Shown in pieces: positions 1 to 7,319 of a stretch of 64,000 bases of DNA. Origin of the DNA: JAHRVQ01 sp963976815 (GTDB lineage: Bacteria > Pseudomonadota > Gammaproteobacteria > Pseudomonadales > Azotimanducaceae). Numbering within the stretch: position 1 is the first letter of the stretch; the number at the start of each line of letters is the position of its first letter. The position numbers and the translations under genes were made by a program. The notes below the pieces were generated by a model. It did not search any database. It had not been told where the DNA came from and saw nothing but the letters and a program-made list of their open reading frames with translations. The stretch covers positions 1 through 64,000 of the forward strand of contig CAXBLU010000006.1 of assembly GCA_963976815.1 (NCBI GenBank), read 5' to 3'.

Positions 1-336
1 GTTCATTTTTGAAAGCCCCTTCAGCACTTGCTCTCCATGCTAGCAATTACTTTTTGCTAAAACAAAAGCGTCATGTGCCTCTTTTGTCGCTGCCGTTTAT
101 TTTCTACAGAGAAAATGGAGGCGTGAAAAACTCCGCTTGTTTTCAATTACTTACGGATGTTGTAGTGCGCCGACCGGGAGAAAAGTGTCACTTGCCGCTG
201 AAAAGCGGAAAAAAAGTGGTACCGCCACAACTCAAAACGTTCACAATCGTCGCTAACCCTTAAGTAGGAGCAAGGTCAGAGCAATTAGTTGTGGTTGAAA
301 AGAATGCGGTCAGGTGCGTGGAAGAGGGAGATCCAA
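1..336. other. Left-edge region without a supported gene
   Basis: I see no convincing gene here. An 84-codon open frame on the plus strand (9-263) has no recognisable motif and an unlikely composition, so I do not call it. Two small inverted repeats are visible: TAGCAA (41-46) with TTGCTA (54-59), and CCGCT (195-199) with AGCGG (204-208) closing a GAAA tetraloop. Neither is followed by a T-run on either strand, so neither looks like an ordinary intrinsic terminator. Confidence 0.5.
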
Positions 337-741
337 TCAAGCTACTGATTCAAATTTGGTCAGTGCTCTCCTCTTAGTCGTTAAGTATTGCCAGGTATCT
401 GCACCGTCTAAATGTCTGACCCGAATATCGGCAATATCTTCTTTCGGGATCATGCGCGCGTTGATGGCCATTCGGGTAGACGTTTCGTCCACCGGCAACC
501 AGTGGGTGGTGCAACCGCAAATCTTGCAGGTATGAAAAGTGAGGCTATTGTCACCCCACATATAAGCAAGAGTTGCATCGGGGTCTGCTTCGATCTCAAT
601 GGATGATGCGTCTTCGTGGAGCCACAAAGCACCGAACCTCTGGCAGGCGGAACAGTTACAGGATGTCAGCCATTCGGGCTTGCCGCTTTTTACTGTGAAC
701 TTCACCGCACCGCAGTGGCAACTACCGGCTAGAGTACTCAT
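337..741 (-). CDS. GFA/CENP-V fold zinc-binding protein
   Basis: A 134-residue protein of the GFA (glutathione-dependent formaldehyde-activating, CENP-V) fold. The expected zinc cysteines are present: CHC at residues 8-10, CNCSAC at 28-33 and CKIC at 72-75. It is full length for a single-domain member. Family members are small cytosolic proteins; a few have been linked to glutathione-formaldehyde adduct handling, but most have no proven activity, so the substrate is unknown. Its start overlaps the end of the upstream TerB-like gene by 4 bp, so the two are probably co-translated. The fold is secure; the function is not. Confidence 0.85.
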   Translation of the reverse strand: MSTLAGSCHCGAVKFTVKSGKPEWLTSCNCSACQRFGALWLHEDASSIEIEADPDATLAYMWGDNSLTFHTCKICGCTTHWLPVDETSTRMAINARMIPKEDIADIRVRHLDGADTWQYLTTKRRALTKFESVA

Positions 742-1121
742 TTGATGATTTGAAACTGTTCATCGGTTTCAACGCGGTTAAATCCCAGAGCCTGCGCCAC
801 GCCATAGATACGTTCGATTTCTGCATCAATCATCAAGCTGTCGGCCCGGCCAACGAGTATGCAGGTCTTTAAAATTTGTAGCCGAAAATCCTGTGCAACA
901 TTTTCAACGAGCCCTGGAAGGCTATCGCGAAAATCCTCCCACTCGCCTAATTCTATTGTCGCAGCGACAACGTCATCGGCGGTGATTGTGGTGTTTGTGA
1001 CCTGTTCAACAATGGTCAGGATAGTCGCAATTTCTCTGCCGTCGAGTTCACCGTCGGCCATCGAAACCGAAGCCAGGCACTGGCAAAGCAGCGCTCGGCC
1101 TTCTGCATCAGTTGCATTCAT
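738..1121 (-). CDS. TerB-like helical protein
   Basis: A 127-residue, acidic, all-helical protein. The N-terminal part (LLCQCLASVSMADGELDGRE, about residues 11-30) has the helix-loop-helix with the M-A-D-G-E-L pattern typical of TerB/DUF533-like domains; a second such element (ADSLMIDAEIERIYGVAQAL) follows near residue 92. Such domains bind metal through acidic residues or act as stress-response scaffolds. It overlaps the GFA-fold gene downstream by 4 bp and lies 64 bp after the nucleoside hydrolase on the same strand. The family assignment is by pattern and the role is unknown. Confidence 0.65.
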   Translation of the reverse strand: MNATDAEGRALLCQCLASVSMADGELDGREIATILTIVEQVTNTTITADDVVAATIELGEWEDFRDSLPGLVENVAQDFRLQILKTCILVGRADSLMIDAEIERIYGVAQALGFNRVETDEQFQIIK

Positions 1122-1185
1122 GACCGTTCCTTTTGTCTGTTAAGTCCATTGAGTCGTTGAACATACTGCATCAATACCCAAAACA

Positions 1186-2163
1186 CTATCGCGAGGCGAC
1201 GACACAGGATTCAAGCAGTGCTTTCCATCTGTCCGTATCAATCTTCCAACACACGGTAATATTAGCAGGTCGCGCTCTATGACCAGTCCACATAGAAACA
1301 TTGGCAACATCCTCGGTCGCCACATCCAACGCATCAACCACTGTCATACCCCGGGTAAAAACACCTTCGCACTCGATTTCAACAAAGTGGTTGCTCTTGG
1401 ATGTACAAATAGAGGGGTCAAGCGCAACAGCCATGGCAACTGGGTCCGGCAAACCTAGCCCAGGATCTCCCAACCATTCTGTATTGGCGCGCAACCCAGA
1501 AGCATTGCAGTCGATTACAAAGTTAGATAGTGGCGTATCAATTCCTGTCTTATAGCGTTCCATGTCTTCCACCGATAGGTTGGCCTCTCCACGACTCAAC
1601 TCCCAGCCCACCATTTCGATTGCCATGCCCGAAGCAAAACAAATTCGCGCGGCTTCAGGGTCACACCAGATATTGTATTCTGCGGTCGGCGTAATATTGC
1701 CGACAGCGCAAGCAGCGCCGCCCATCACCACACATCGACCGACCAACCCAGCAATATCCGGCGCCTGGGACAGGGCAAGGGCGACGTTTGTCATAGGTCC
1801 CAAAGTGACCAGGGTGATGCCGGGGTTTGCCCGAATGGTTTCTATGATTGCTTGTACTGCGTGCAGGGCTTCAGCTTTCTGTTTCGGTTCTGGATAGAAC
1901 ATATTACCCATGCCATCTTCACCGTGAAAAAAGGTTGCACTGTGGCGCTCGCGAAGCATCGGTTTGTCGCAGCCGTCATAGACGGGGACTGATTTGCCGC
2001 ACATTTCGAGGGTGTATCTCGCATTTTGACTACCCTGGGATACATCCACGTTACCGGCCACAATGGTAATGGCCACAACCTCAACCTCAGGTGACTGAAG
2101 CGCCATGACCAGGGCAACCGCATCATCGGAGGCGGTATCCGTATCGATTATCATTTTTTGCAT
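1186..2163 (-). CDS. Inosine/uridine-preferring nucleoside hydrolase family
   Basis: A 325-residue protein of the nucleoside N-ribohydrolase family, which cleaves the N-glycosidic bond of ribonucleosides using a bound calcium. The N-terminal signature DTDTASDD (residues 7-14) supplies the canonical D-x-D-x3-D-D calcium and ribose ligands, and VTLGPMTNVALAL near residue 120 is the second typical motif. Length matches the family. It starts with ATG and is divergent from the nitronate monooxygenase-like gene. Its role is probably nucleoside salvage; base preference cannot be read from sequence. Confidence 0.88.
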   Translation of the reverse strand: MQKMIIDTDTASDDAVALVMALQSPEVEVVAITIVAGNVDVSQGSQNARYTLEMCGKSVPVYDGCDKPMLRERHSATFFHGEDGMGNMFYPEPKQKAEALHAVQAIIETIRANPGITLVTLGPMTNVALALSQAPDIAGLVGRCVVMGGAACAVGNITPTAEYNIWCDPEAARICFASGMAIEMVGWELSRGEANLSVEDMERYKTGIDTPLSNFVIDCNASGLRANTEWLGDPGLGLPDPVAMAVALDPSICTSKSNHFVEIECEGVFTRGMTVVDALDVATEDVANVSMWTGHRARPANITVCWKIDTDRWKALLESCVVASR

Positions 2164-2257
2164 GGATGGGCTCAGGTCAATTTATAGAACTGGAGTCTGC
2201 CAGTAGAACCTCAAGTTTGGTAGGGTGCCGGTATATTTGGAGTCGGATTTAGTTCTT

Positions 2258-3331
2258 ATGTGGCAATCTCAACAAATACAAAAACTACTGAATATTGAGC
2301 ACCCCATTATCCATGCGCCCATGGCTGGCGCCTCAAGCGCTGAAATGGTAGCCGCTGTTAGCAATGCGGGCTGTCTGGGTAGCTTCGGTGCATCACCCCT
2401 TTCCGTAGACCAGTTACGAGACACAATTCGACGCATTCGCGAGCTGACAAAAAATGCCTTCAACATCAATTTGTTTGCCTCAGCAACCGAAGCAGTCGAC
2501 CATGCCGCGCCAATGGGCGCTGATTATCAAAAACTCCTCTCTGGCTACCATCAGGAGTTCGGCTTAGGTGATCTACCCAAACCGAAATCCATCTTCGGGC
2601 CCGCGGCAGCGCAACTGGAAGTGTTGATCGAAGAAAAGGTGCCGGTGATCAGTTTTCACTTTGGCATTGAAGCCGCTCAGGTAAATGCGATTCACGCTGC
2701 AGGGCTTAAAGTGTTGTGTAGCGCCACAACCGTTGAAGAGGCTTTGCATCTTGATCAACTCGGTGTTGACGCTATCATCGCCCAGGGTACAGAAGCGGGT
2801 GGTCATCGCGGCACATTTCTAGGCCCTGCCGATCAGGGGTTGATTGGTACACTTGCTCTCGTGCCGCAAATTGTTGATCGTGTTTCTGTGCCGGTGATTG
2901 CAGCCGGAGGTATTATGGACGGTCGAGGCATCGTTGCCTGTGCTGCCCTTGGTGCCAGTGCGGTACAAATTGGCACGGCTTTTCTCGGCTGCACCGAATC
3001 CCCCATCGCTGATATATGGCGCCAGAAACTAACAAGCGCCTCAGCCTCAGATACTATGGTGACCTGGGCGATATCAGGCAAACCAGCCAGGGGCTTGCGC
3101 AACCGATACATCACCGAGGTTGAATCTCTCGAAGAGAATCTTTTGCCCTACCCTTTGCACTACTCAATGTCCGGGCCACTAAGAAGCGCTGCGACCAAAG
3201 CAGGCAATCCTGACTTTCTCGGTATGTGGTCGGGTCAGGGTGTGGGGTTGTTTAGATCAATGCCGGCTGCGGAATTCATCAACACCCTCAACAAAGAAAT
3301 TGCGAGCCTGAGAAAAGGGCTTTCAACTTAG
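2258..3331 (+). CDS. Nitronate monooxygenase-like FMN oxidoreductase
   Basis: A TIM-barrel flavoprotein of the 2-nitropropane dioxygenase / nitronate monooxygenase family, 357 residues from the ATG at 2258. A GTG at 2225 would add 11 residues that do not resemble the family start (MWQSQQIQKLLNIEHPII is typical). The conserved APMAG appears near residue 20, GTEAGGHRG carries the family His at residue 183, and PVIAAGGIMDG plus GASAVQIGTAF form the FMN phosphate-binding end. Some relatives are FabK-type enoyl-ACP reductases, so the substrate is uncertain. A same-strand DUF3291-kinase gene follows after 29 bp. Confidence 0.85.
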   Translation: MWQSQQIQKLLNIEHPIIHAPMAGASSAEMVAAVSNAGCLGSFGASPLSVDQLRDTIRRIRELTKNAFNINLFASATEAVDHAAPMGADYQKLLSGYHQEFGLGDLPKPKSIFGPAAAQLEVLIEEKVPVISFHFGIEAAQVNAIHAAGLKVLCSATTVEEALHLDQLGVDAIIAQGTEAGGHRGTFLGPADQGLIGTLALVPQIVDRVSVPVIAAGGIMDGRGIVACAALGASAVQIGTAFLGCTESPIADIWRQKLTSASASDTMVTWAISGKPARGLRNRYITEVESLEENLLPYPLHYSMSGPLRSAATKAGNPDFLGMWSGQGVGLFRSMPAAEFINTLNKEIASLRKGLST

Positions 3332-3360
3332 GCGCAATGCTCAAATAGGTATGGCAGGTT

Positions 3361-4275
3361 ATGTACGAACTCGTTCAACTTAATATTGCTGAACTCGCAG
3401 CCCCAATAGATTCTCCGCAACTGGCCGGATTTGTTAGCAACTTAGACCGGGTCAATCTTCTGGCCGAGCGCAGCCCTGGCTTTCGCTGGCGATTACAAAC
3501 CGATGCCGGTGATGCCACCGGGATTACAGATTTTGGCCCCACTACTATCGTGAATATGTCGAGCTGGACCAATATATTGGCATTGCGGCAGTTTGTTTAT
3601 CATTCAGCCCACGTCGAGATCCTGCGCAGGAAAAAGGAATGGTTTGCACCAATGGATCATGCCTTTCAGGTCCTGTGGTGGGTAAAGGCAGGCCATCGGC
3701 CTAGCACCACAGAAGCAAAAGAACGACTGATAACATTACAGCAAGAAGGCCCCAGCGCTGAGGCTTTTACCTTTAAACAGCCGTATCCCTCACCGGCCGG
3801 GGATACGCCATTACATATGATTTGTGGTTTACCGGGGTCGGGTAAAACCACCCTGGCGAAGCAGCTTGCCGCCACGTTACCGGCTCATCGGTATTGTCCA
3901 GACGAATGGATCTCGAGATTTCAAAATGGTTTTATTGAACAGCCCGCCCTTCGAGATGCTGTGGAAGCAACACAGTGGCAGCAAGCCCAGCTTCAACTTG
4001 CCACCAATAGCTGCGTCATACTAGAGAACGGATTTTGGACTCGAGAGGATCGAGAACGCTATTTGAATCTTGCGAATGCCGGAGGTATTCGGGTTACCCT
4101 ACACTTTCTAGACGTACCACTTTCAATCCTGAAAGATCGTATTGCCCAGCGAAATGAAAATCTGCCCAAATCAACCTTCCCAGTTTCTGACTCCGCCCTC
4201 GAAAGGTTTGCTGGAATGTTCGAAGCGCCGACCGACGAAGAAGCTTTGTTATTTCAAGACTTCTGCCGATATTAG
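3361..4275 (+). CDS. DUF3291 domain fused to P-loop kinase
   Basis: A 304-residue two-domain protein. Residues 1 to about 120 resemble DUF3291 (MYELVQLNIAELAAPIDS, then FGPTTIVNMSSWTN and REF-type WFAPMDHAFQVLWWV), a small ferredoxin-like fold related to antibiotic-biosynthesis monooxygenases. Residues about 150-304 form a P-loop kinase of the zeta-toxin / polynucleotide-kinase-like type, with Walker A GLPGSGKTT at 156-164, a PDEW element where such kinases place the catalytic Asp, and a lid region rich in Arg. Its stop overlaps the convergent gene by 4 bp. What it phosphorylates is unknown. The fusion itself is plain in the reading frame. Confidence 0.75.
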   Translation: MYELVQLNIAELAAPIDSPQLAGFVSNLDRVNLLAERSPGFRWRLQTDAGDATGITDFGPTTIVNMSSWTNILALRQFVYHSAHVEILRRKKEWFAPMDHAFQVLWWVKAGHRPSTTEAKERLITLQQEGPSAEAFTFKQPYPSPAGDTPLHMICGLPGSGKTTLAKQLAATLPAHRYCPDEWISRFQNGFIEQPALRDAVEATQWQQAQLQLATNSCVILENGFWTREDRERYLNLANAGGIRVTLHFLDVPLSILKDRIAQRNENLPKSTFPVSDSALERFAGMFEAPTDEEALLFQDFCRY

Positions 4276-4712
4276 ATCGGATCAAGCACCACTACCGGGA
4301 TTTTTCGCTCGGTGTTTTTCTGGTAATCAATGTAAGGCGCGTAAACCGTTGTCATATGATTCCAGATCGTTTCACGCGCGTCGCCTTCTTCGACCCGGGC
4401 TTTGACCTTGAAGTGTCGAGCGCCGACTTGTATTTCACACTCGGGATTGGCCACCAGGTTTAAATACCAGACTGGATGGGTAGCCATGCCGCCTTTGGAG
4501 GCGATGATCACAAAGCTGCTGCCATGCTCTCCATAGATAAGCGGCACGGATCTGGGTTCGGCCGACTTTCTACCGACTGTCGTGAGCAACAGTGTAGGTA
4601 AAATACCCGGGCCGCCAAGTTCGCTCGAATCCCAGTTATGGGCTTTTTCAGGGTCGGATTTGTATAACGCAATGTGTGCTGCAATCCAGGGGATTTCACT
4701 AAAATTAGCCAT
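4272..4712 (-). CDS. DDN-type nitroreductase/quinone reductase family protein
   Basis: A 146-residue split-barrel protein of the deazaflavin-dependent nitroreductase (Ddn) family. Typical features are LLTTVGRKSAEPRSVPL (residues about 42-58), SFVIIASKGG and HPVWYLNLVANPECEIQVG. In actinobacteria these proteins use reduced coenzyme F420; in proteobacteria the cofactor is often unproven and could be a flavin. It is a single gene, divergent from the MFS transporter and overlapping the DUF3291-kinase stop. An LLM-class oxidoreductase of F420 type lies elsewhere in this window at 42393-43445. Confidence 0.8.
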   Translation of the reverse strand: MANFSEIPWIAAHIALYKSDPEKAHNWDSSELGGPGILPTLLLTTVGRKSAEPRSVPLIYGEHGSSFVIIASKGGMATHPVWYLNLVANPECEIQVGARHFKVKARVEEGDARETIWNHMTTVYAPYIDYQKNTERKIPVVVLDPI

Positions 4713-4799
4713 TGGTCAGTGCTCCTAAATACGCCTAATCGTTGGACTTTAGTTTATAGTAACCGGCGCCGAGCATAACAGAATACCCCAGTTGTTAAA

Positions 4800-6029
4800 G
4801 TGACAGAACCACAACCCACAACTTCAAATACTGATCGCTACCGATGGCTGATGCTCGCTGGCGTCTGGCTGCTGTATGCCGCATTTGGTTTAGGCATTAC
4901 CAGTCTTGCCCCGCTGGTAGAAAATATCCGCGCTGATCTGGATATCAGCTACACAGCCATGGGCTTGATTCTCGGTATTTGGCAGTTTGTCTATATCGGC
5001 TCCGCTATCCCCTGTGGAATATTGTTAGACAAGATTGGTGCTCGCCATTCCCTTCTCATAGGCGGTTTGATTGTCGCTGTGTCCTTGTTCGCCAGGGCCG
5101 TCGCCTTTGACTTTTACAGTATGCTGATCGCCGTTATGATTTTTGGTATCGGCGGGCCAATTATTTCCGCCGGTGCGCCGAAGGTCATCATGGGTCTCTT
5201 CGCCGGCTCTGGTCGTGGTATGGCGATGGGGATCTACATGACCGGGCCCGCCGTCGGCGGGATTATTTCTCTGACATTAACCCACTCACTATTGCTGCCA
5301 AATCTCGATCACAACTGGCGCAATATTATGTTTCTTTGGGCGGCCTTGAGCAGCGTTGTCGCACTTGCATGGTTCTGGATATCCAGCCATAAGAATGCAT
5401 TTCAAGCAGCGCCAACGACTTCAGAATCAAACGTTAGCCAACTGCAGGTTTTCCGTTTAATCAGTAAAGAGCCCACCGTGGCAATTGTGCTCATGATGAG
5501 CATCGGCGCATTCCTCGTTAACCATGGCCTAAGCAATTGGTTGCCGGAGATTCTCCATACCGGGGGCATGACCTATACCCAGGCAGGTTACTGGGCGGCG
5601 ATTCCAACCCTGATTGGTATTGTAGGCTCTCTATTGATCCCCAGGCTCGCCACCCCGGAACGGCGCTTTAACATTCTTATTATGTTGTGTCTTTGTGCGG
5701 CCGGGGCGAGCTTTTTGCTTCAGTTTAATGATGGACCGGCGTTGTTTACCGGTCTGTTTCTGCAGGGCCTTACGCGCTCAGCCATGATGACAATTCTCAT
5801 TTTGATTCTGGTTGAACTCCCGTCAATTGGAGAACGATATGCCGGGGTCGTCAGCGGCTTTTTCTTTTCTGCTGCGCAAATTGGCGGCGTGCTCGGCCCG
5901 GTTACAATGGGATTGTTTTACGATTACTACGGTGGGTTCACTGCCAGCTTATATTTCCTCACCTTCGTAGCACTGATCACAGGTATTGGCGCGGTTGGAC
6001 TAAAACGTAGCGTCGCCACTGCTCACTAG
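4800..6029 (+). CDS. MFS transporter, CynX/NimT-like
   Basis: A 409-residue inner-membrane transporter of the major facilitator superfamily with about twelve hydrophobic segments. The loop after the second segment holds the MFS signature GILLDKIGARHSLLIGG (near residues 74-90), and a cytoplasmic stretch around residue 200 splits the two six-helix halves. It starts at GTG. The N-terminal pattern resembles CynX/NimT-type carriers for small anions, but the substrate cannot be told. It converges on the flavin monooxygenase gene with a 4-bp stop overlap (CTAG). Confidence 0.85.
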   Translation: MTEPQPTTSNTDRYRWLMLAGVWLLYAAFGLGITSLAPLVENIRADLDISYTAMGLILGIWQFVYIGSAIPCGILLDKIGARHSLLIGGLIVAVSLFARAVAFDFYSMLIAVMIFGIGGPIISAGAPKVIMGLFAGSGRGMAMGIYMTGPAVGGIISLTLTHSLLLPNLDHNWRNIMFLWAALSSVVALAWFWISSHKNAFQAAPTTSESNVSQLQVFRLISKEPTVAIVLMMSIGAFLVNHGLSNWLPEILHTGGMTYTQAGYWAAIPTLIGIVGSLLIPRLATPERRFNILIMLCLCAAGASFLLQFNDGPALFTGLFLQGLTRSAMMTILILILVELPSIGERYAGVVSGFFFSAAQIGGVLGPVTMGLFYDYYGGFTASLYFLTFVALITGIGAVGLKRSVATAH

Positions 6030-7255
6030 CCTGGTAAAGGTTCATCACGGAATCCGCCGGGATTATCCTGCCTGGCACGCTGGGCTTGCTGGGCCAGTTC
6101 TGAGAACGAATCGGGAAGCGCGGGTTCTCCACACTGTGAGGCGAGCTGATTGTAATATCCCTGCTGCCGATCTCCCAGGCGATGTAAATGCCGTTGCTGC
6201 ACTCCTTCGGCAATTAACGCCTTTTGCTCAGCCAATGACTTGGCCAACATCGTCTGCGCATCGGGCAATACAACTTGCCCGTCTATCGTTCGCACAAACC
6301 AGCGTGCCTGCATGGCATAGAGGGGAAACGGTACCACCAGAAATGGTAATCCAATCAGACCCAATCTTGGCCATTCTATTGGGATAATTTGCTGGTACAG
6401 GGGAGTGACAAAATTATCATTAACCTGAACAAGGGTTTCATCTAAGAAGGGTAAATCGTACTCATAACCCGTACAGTAAATGATCGCATCCACCGGCAAG
6501 TCAGCCAGGGGTTGTTCGAAGTGGAGACGTTGTTCACTAATCTGGTTTGGCAAAGGTAGACAACTCACCCGCCGGTGATCCGATGTCACGCTAGCTCCGC
6601 ACCAGAGCACCTCTTTTGCCTCGGTTGCAAGTTCACGCACAATATCCGCGCCAGAAGCCCCCGTGCCGAATACTGCAACCCGTTGCCCTTTAAAGATCTC
6701 GGGCTGACGATAATTATGGCTATGAAGTTTAAGACCCAAAAATTCATCAGCACCATCAATGGGTATTACCCGGGACTTTGAAAAATGGCCGTTACAAACC
6801 GCCACAACATCAAACTGCTCCGGCTCGATTCCCTTACCTTCTATCATCCAGGATTGGCCTCCGGGTTCGGGCAAAACAGATTCAACCTTCACCGAATATC
6901 GAATGAGTGGAGCTAACTCAAAATCCCTGGCAAAGTTTTCCAGGTATTGAAGCACACAGCTGTGATGGGGAAATCTGGGCCAATCCGATTGACCTCCGCC
7001 TCGCTCATCAAAGGGATAGTCCAGAAAGGCCATCAGATCTGAAGGCAAATTGGTTCTAAGATTGTGATAGATGGACGAGTACACTGGCGCCGTTGGGTTC
7101 AAGCCAAGTAAATCATCCTCAACTCTGGGTTCGTACACCCAGACGCCACCGGGCTGAGCACCTTGCTCGAGTATGTGTACTTCATGACCAGCATCCCGAA
7201 ACTCCCTGCCAGTCACCAGCCCCGCTGCTCCAGCCCCGATTATTGCTACCTTCAA
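6026..7255 (-). CDS. Flavin-containing monooxygenase (FMO type)
   Basis: A 409-residue FAD/NADPH monooxygenase. Residues 7-12 (GAGAAG) are the FAD Rossmann motif, followed by the E-x-G-x-x-G-G-x-W element (LEQGAQPGGVW). FLGLKLHSHNYR matches the FMO fingerprint F-x-G-x3-H-x3-Y, and AVFGTGASGADI is the NADPH Rossmann motif. FMOs oxygenate soft nucleophiles such as amines and sulfides. The start appears to be TTG at 7255; no better ATG lies upstream in frame nearby. It is divergent from the sensor kinase that begins 64 bp away. Confidence 0.85.
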   Translation of the reverse strand: MKVAIIGAGAAGLVTGREFRDAGHEVHILEQGAQPGGVWVYEPRVEDDLLGLNPTAPVYSSIYHNLRTNLPSDLMAFLDYPFDERGGGQSDWPRFPHHSCVLQYLENFARDFELAPLIRYSVKVESVLPEPGGQSWMIEGKGIEPEQFDVVAVCNGHFSKSRVIPIDGADEFLGLKLHSHNYRQPEIFKGQRVAVFGTGASGADIVRELATEAKEVLWCGASVTSDHRRVSCLPLPNQISEQRLHFEQPLADLPVDAIIYCTGYEYDLPFLDETLVQVNDNFVTPLYQQIIPIEWPRLGLIGLPFLVVPFPLYAMQARWFVRTIDGQVVLPDAQTMLAKSLAEQKALIAEGVQQRHLHRLGDRQQGYYNQLASQCGEPALPDSFSELAQQAQRARQDNPGGFRDEPLPG

Positions 7256-7319
7256 AGTGTCCCCGCTCGTTCTATTACACAGCGACTATACTTATTTCGA
7301 GTCCCACTGTATCGAACCC

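Noticed and set aside
9..263. 84-codon open frame at the left edge
   Set aside because: No motif, unusual composition, no ribosome site; more likely noncoding.
4764..4771. 8-bp palindrome CGGCGCCG in the Ddn/MFS divergent region
   Set aside because: Short and GC-rich, easily due to chance.
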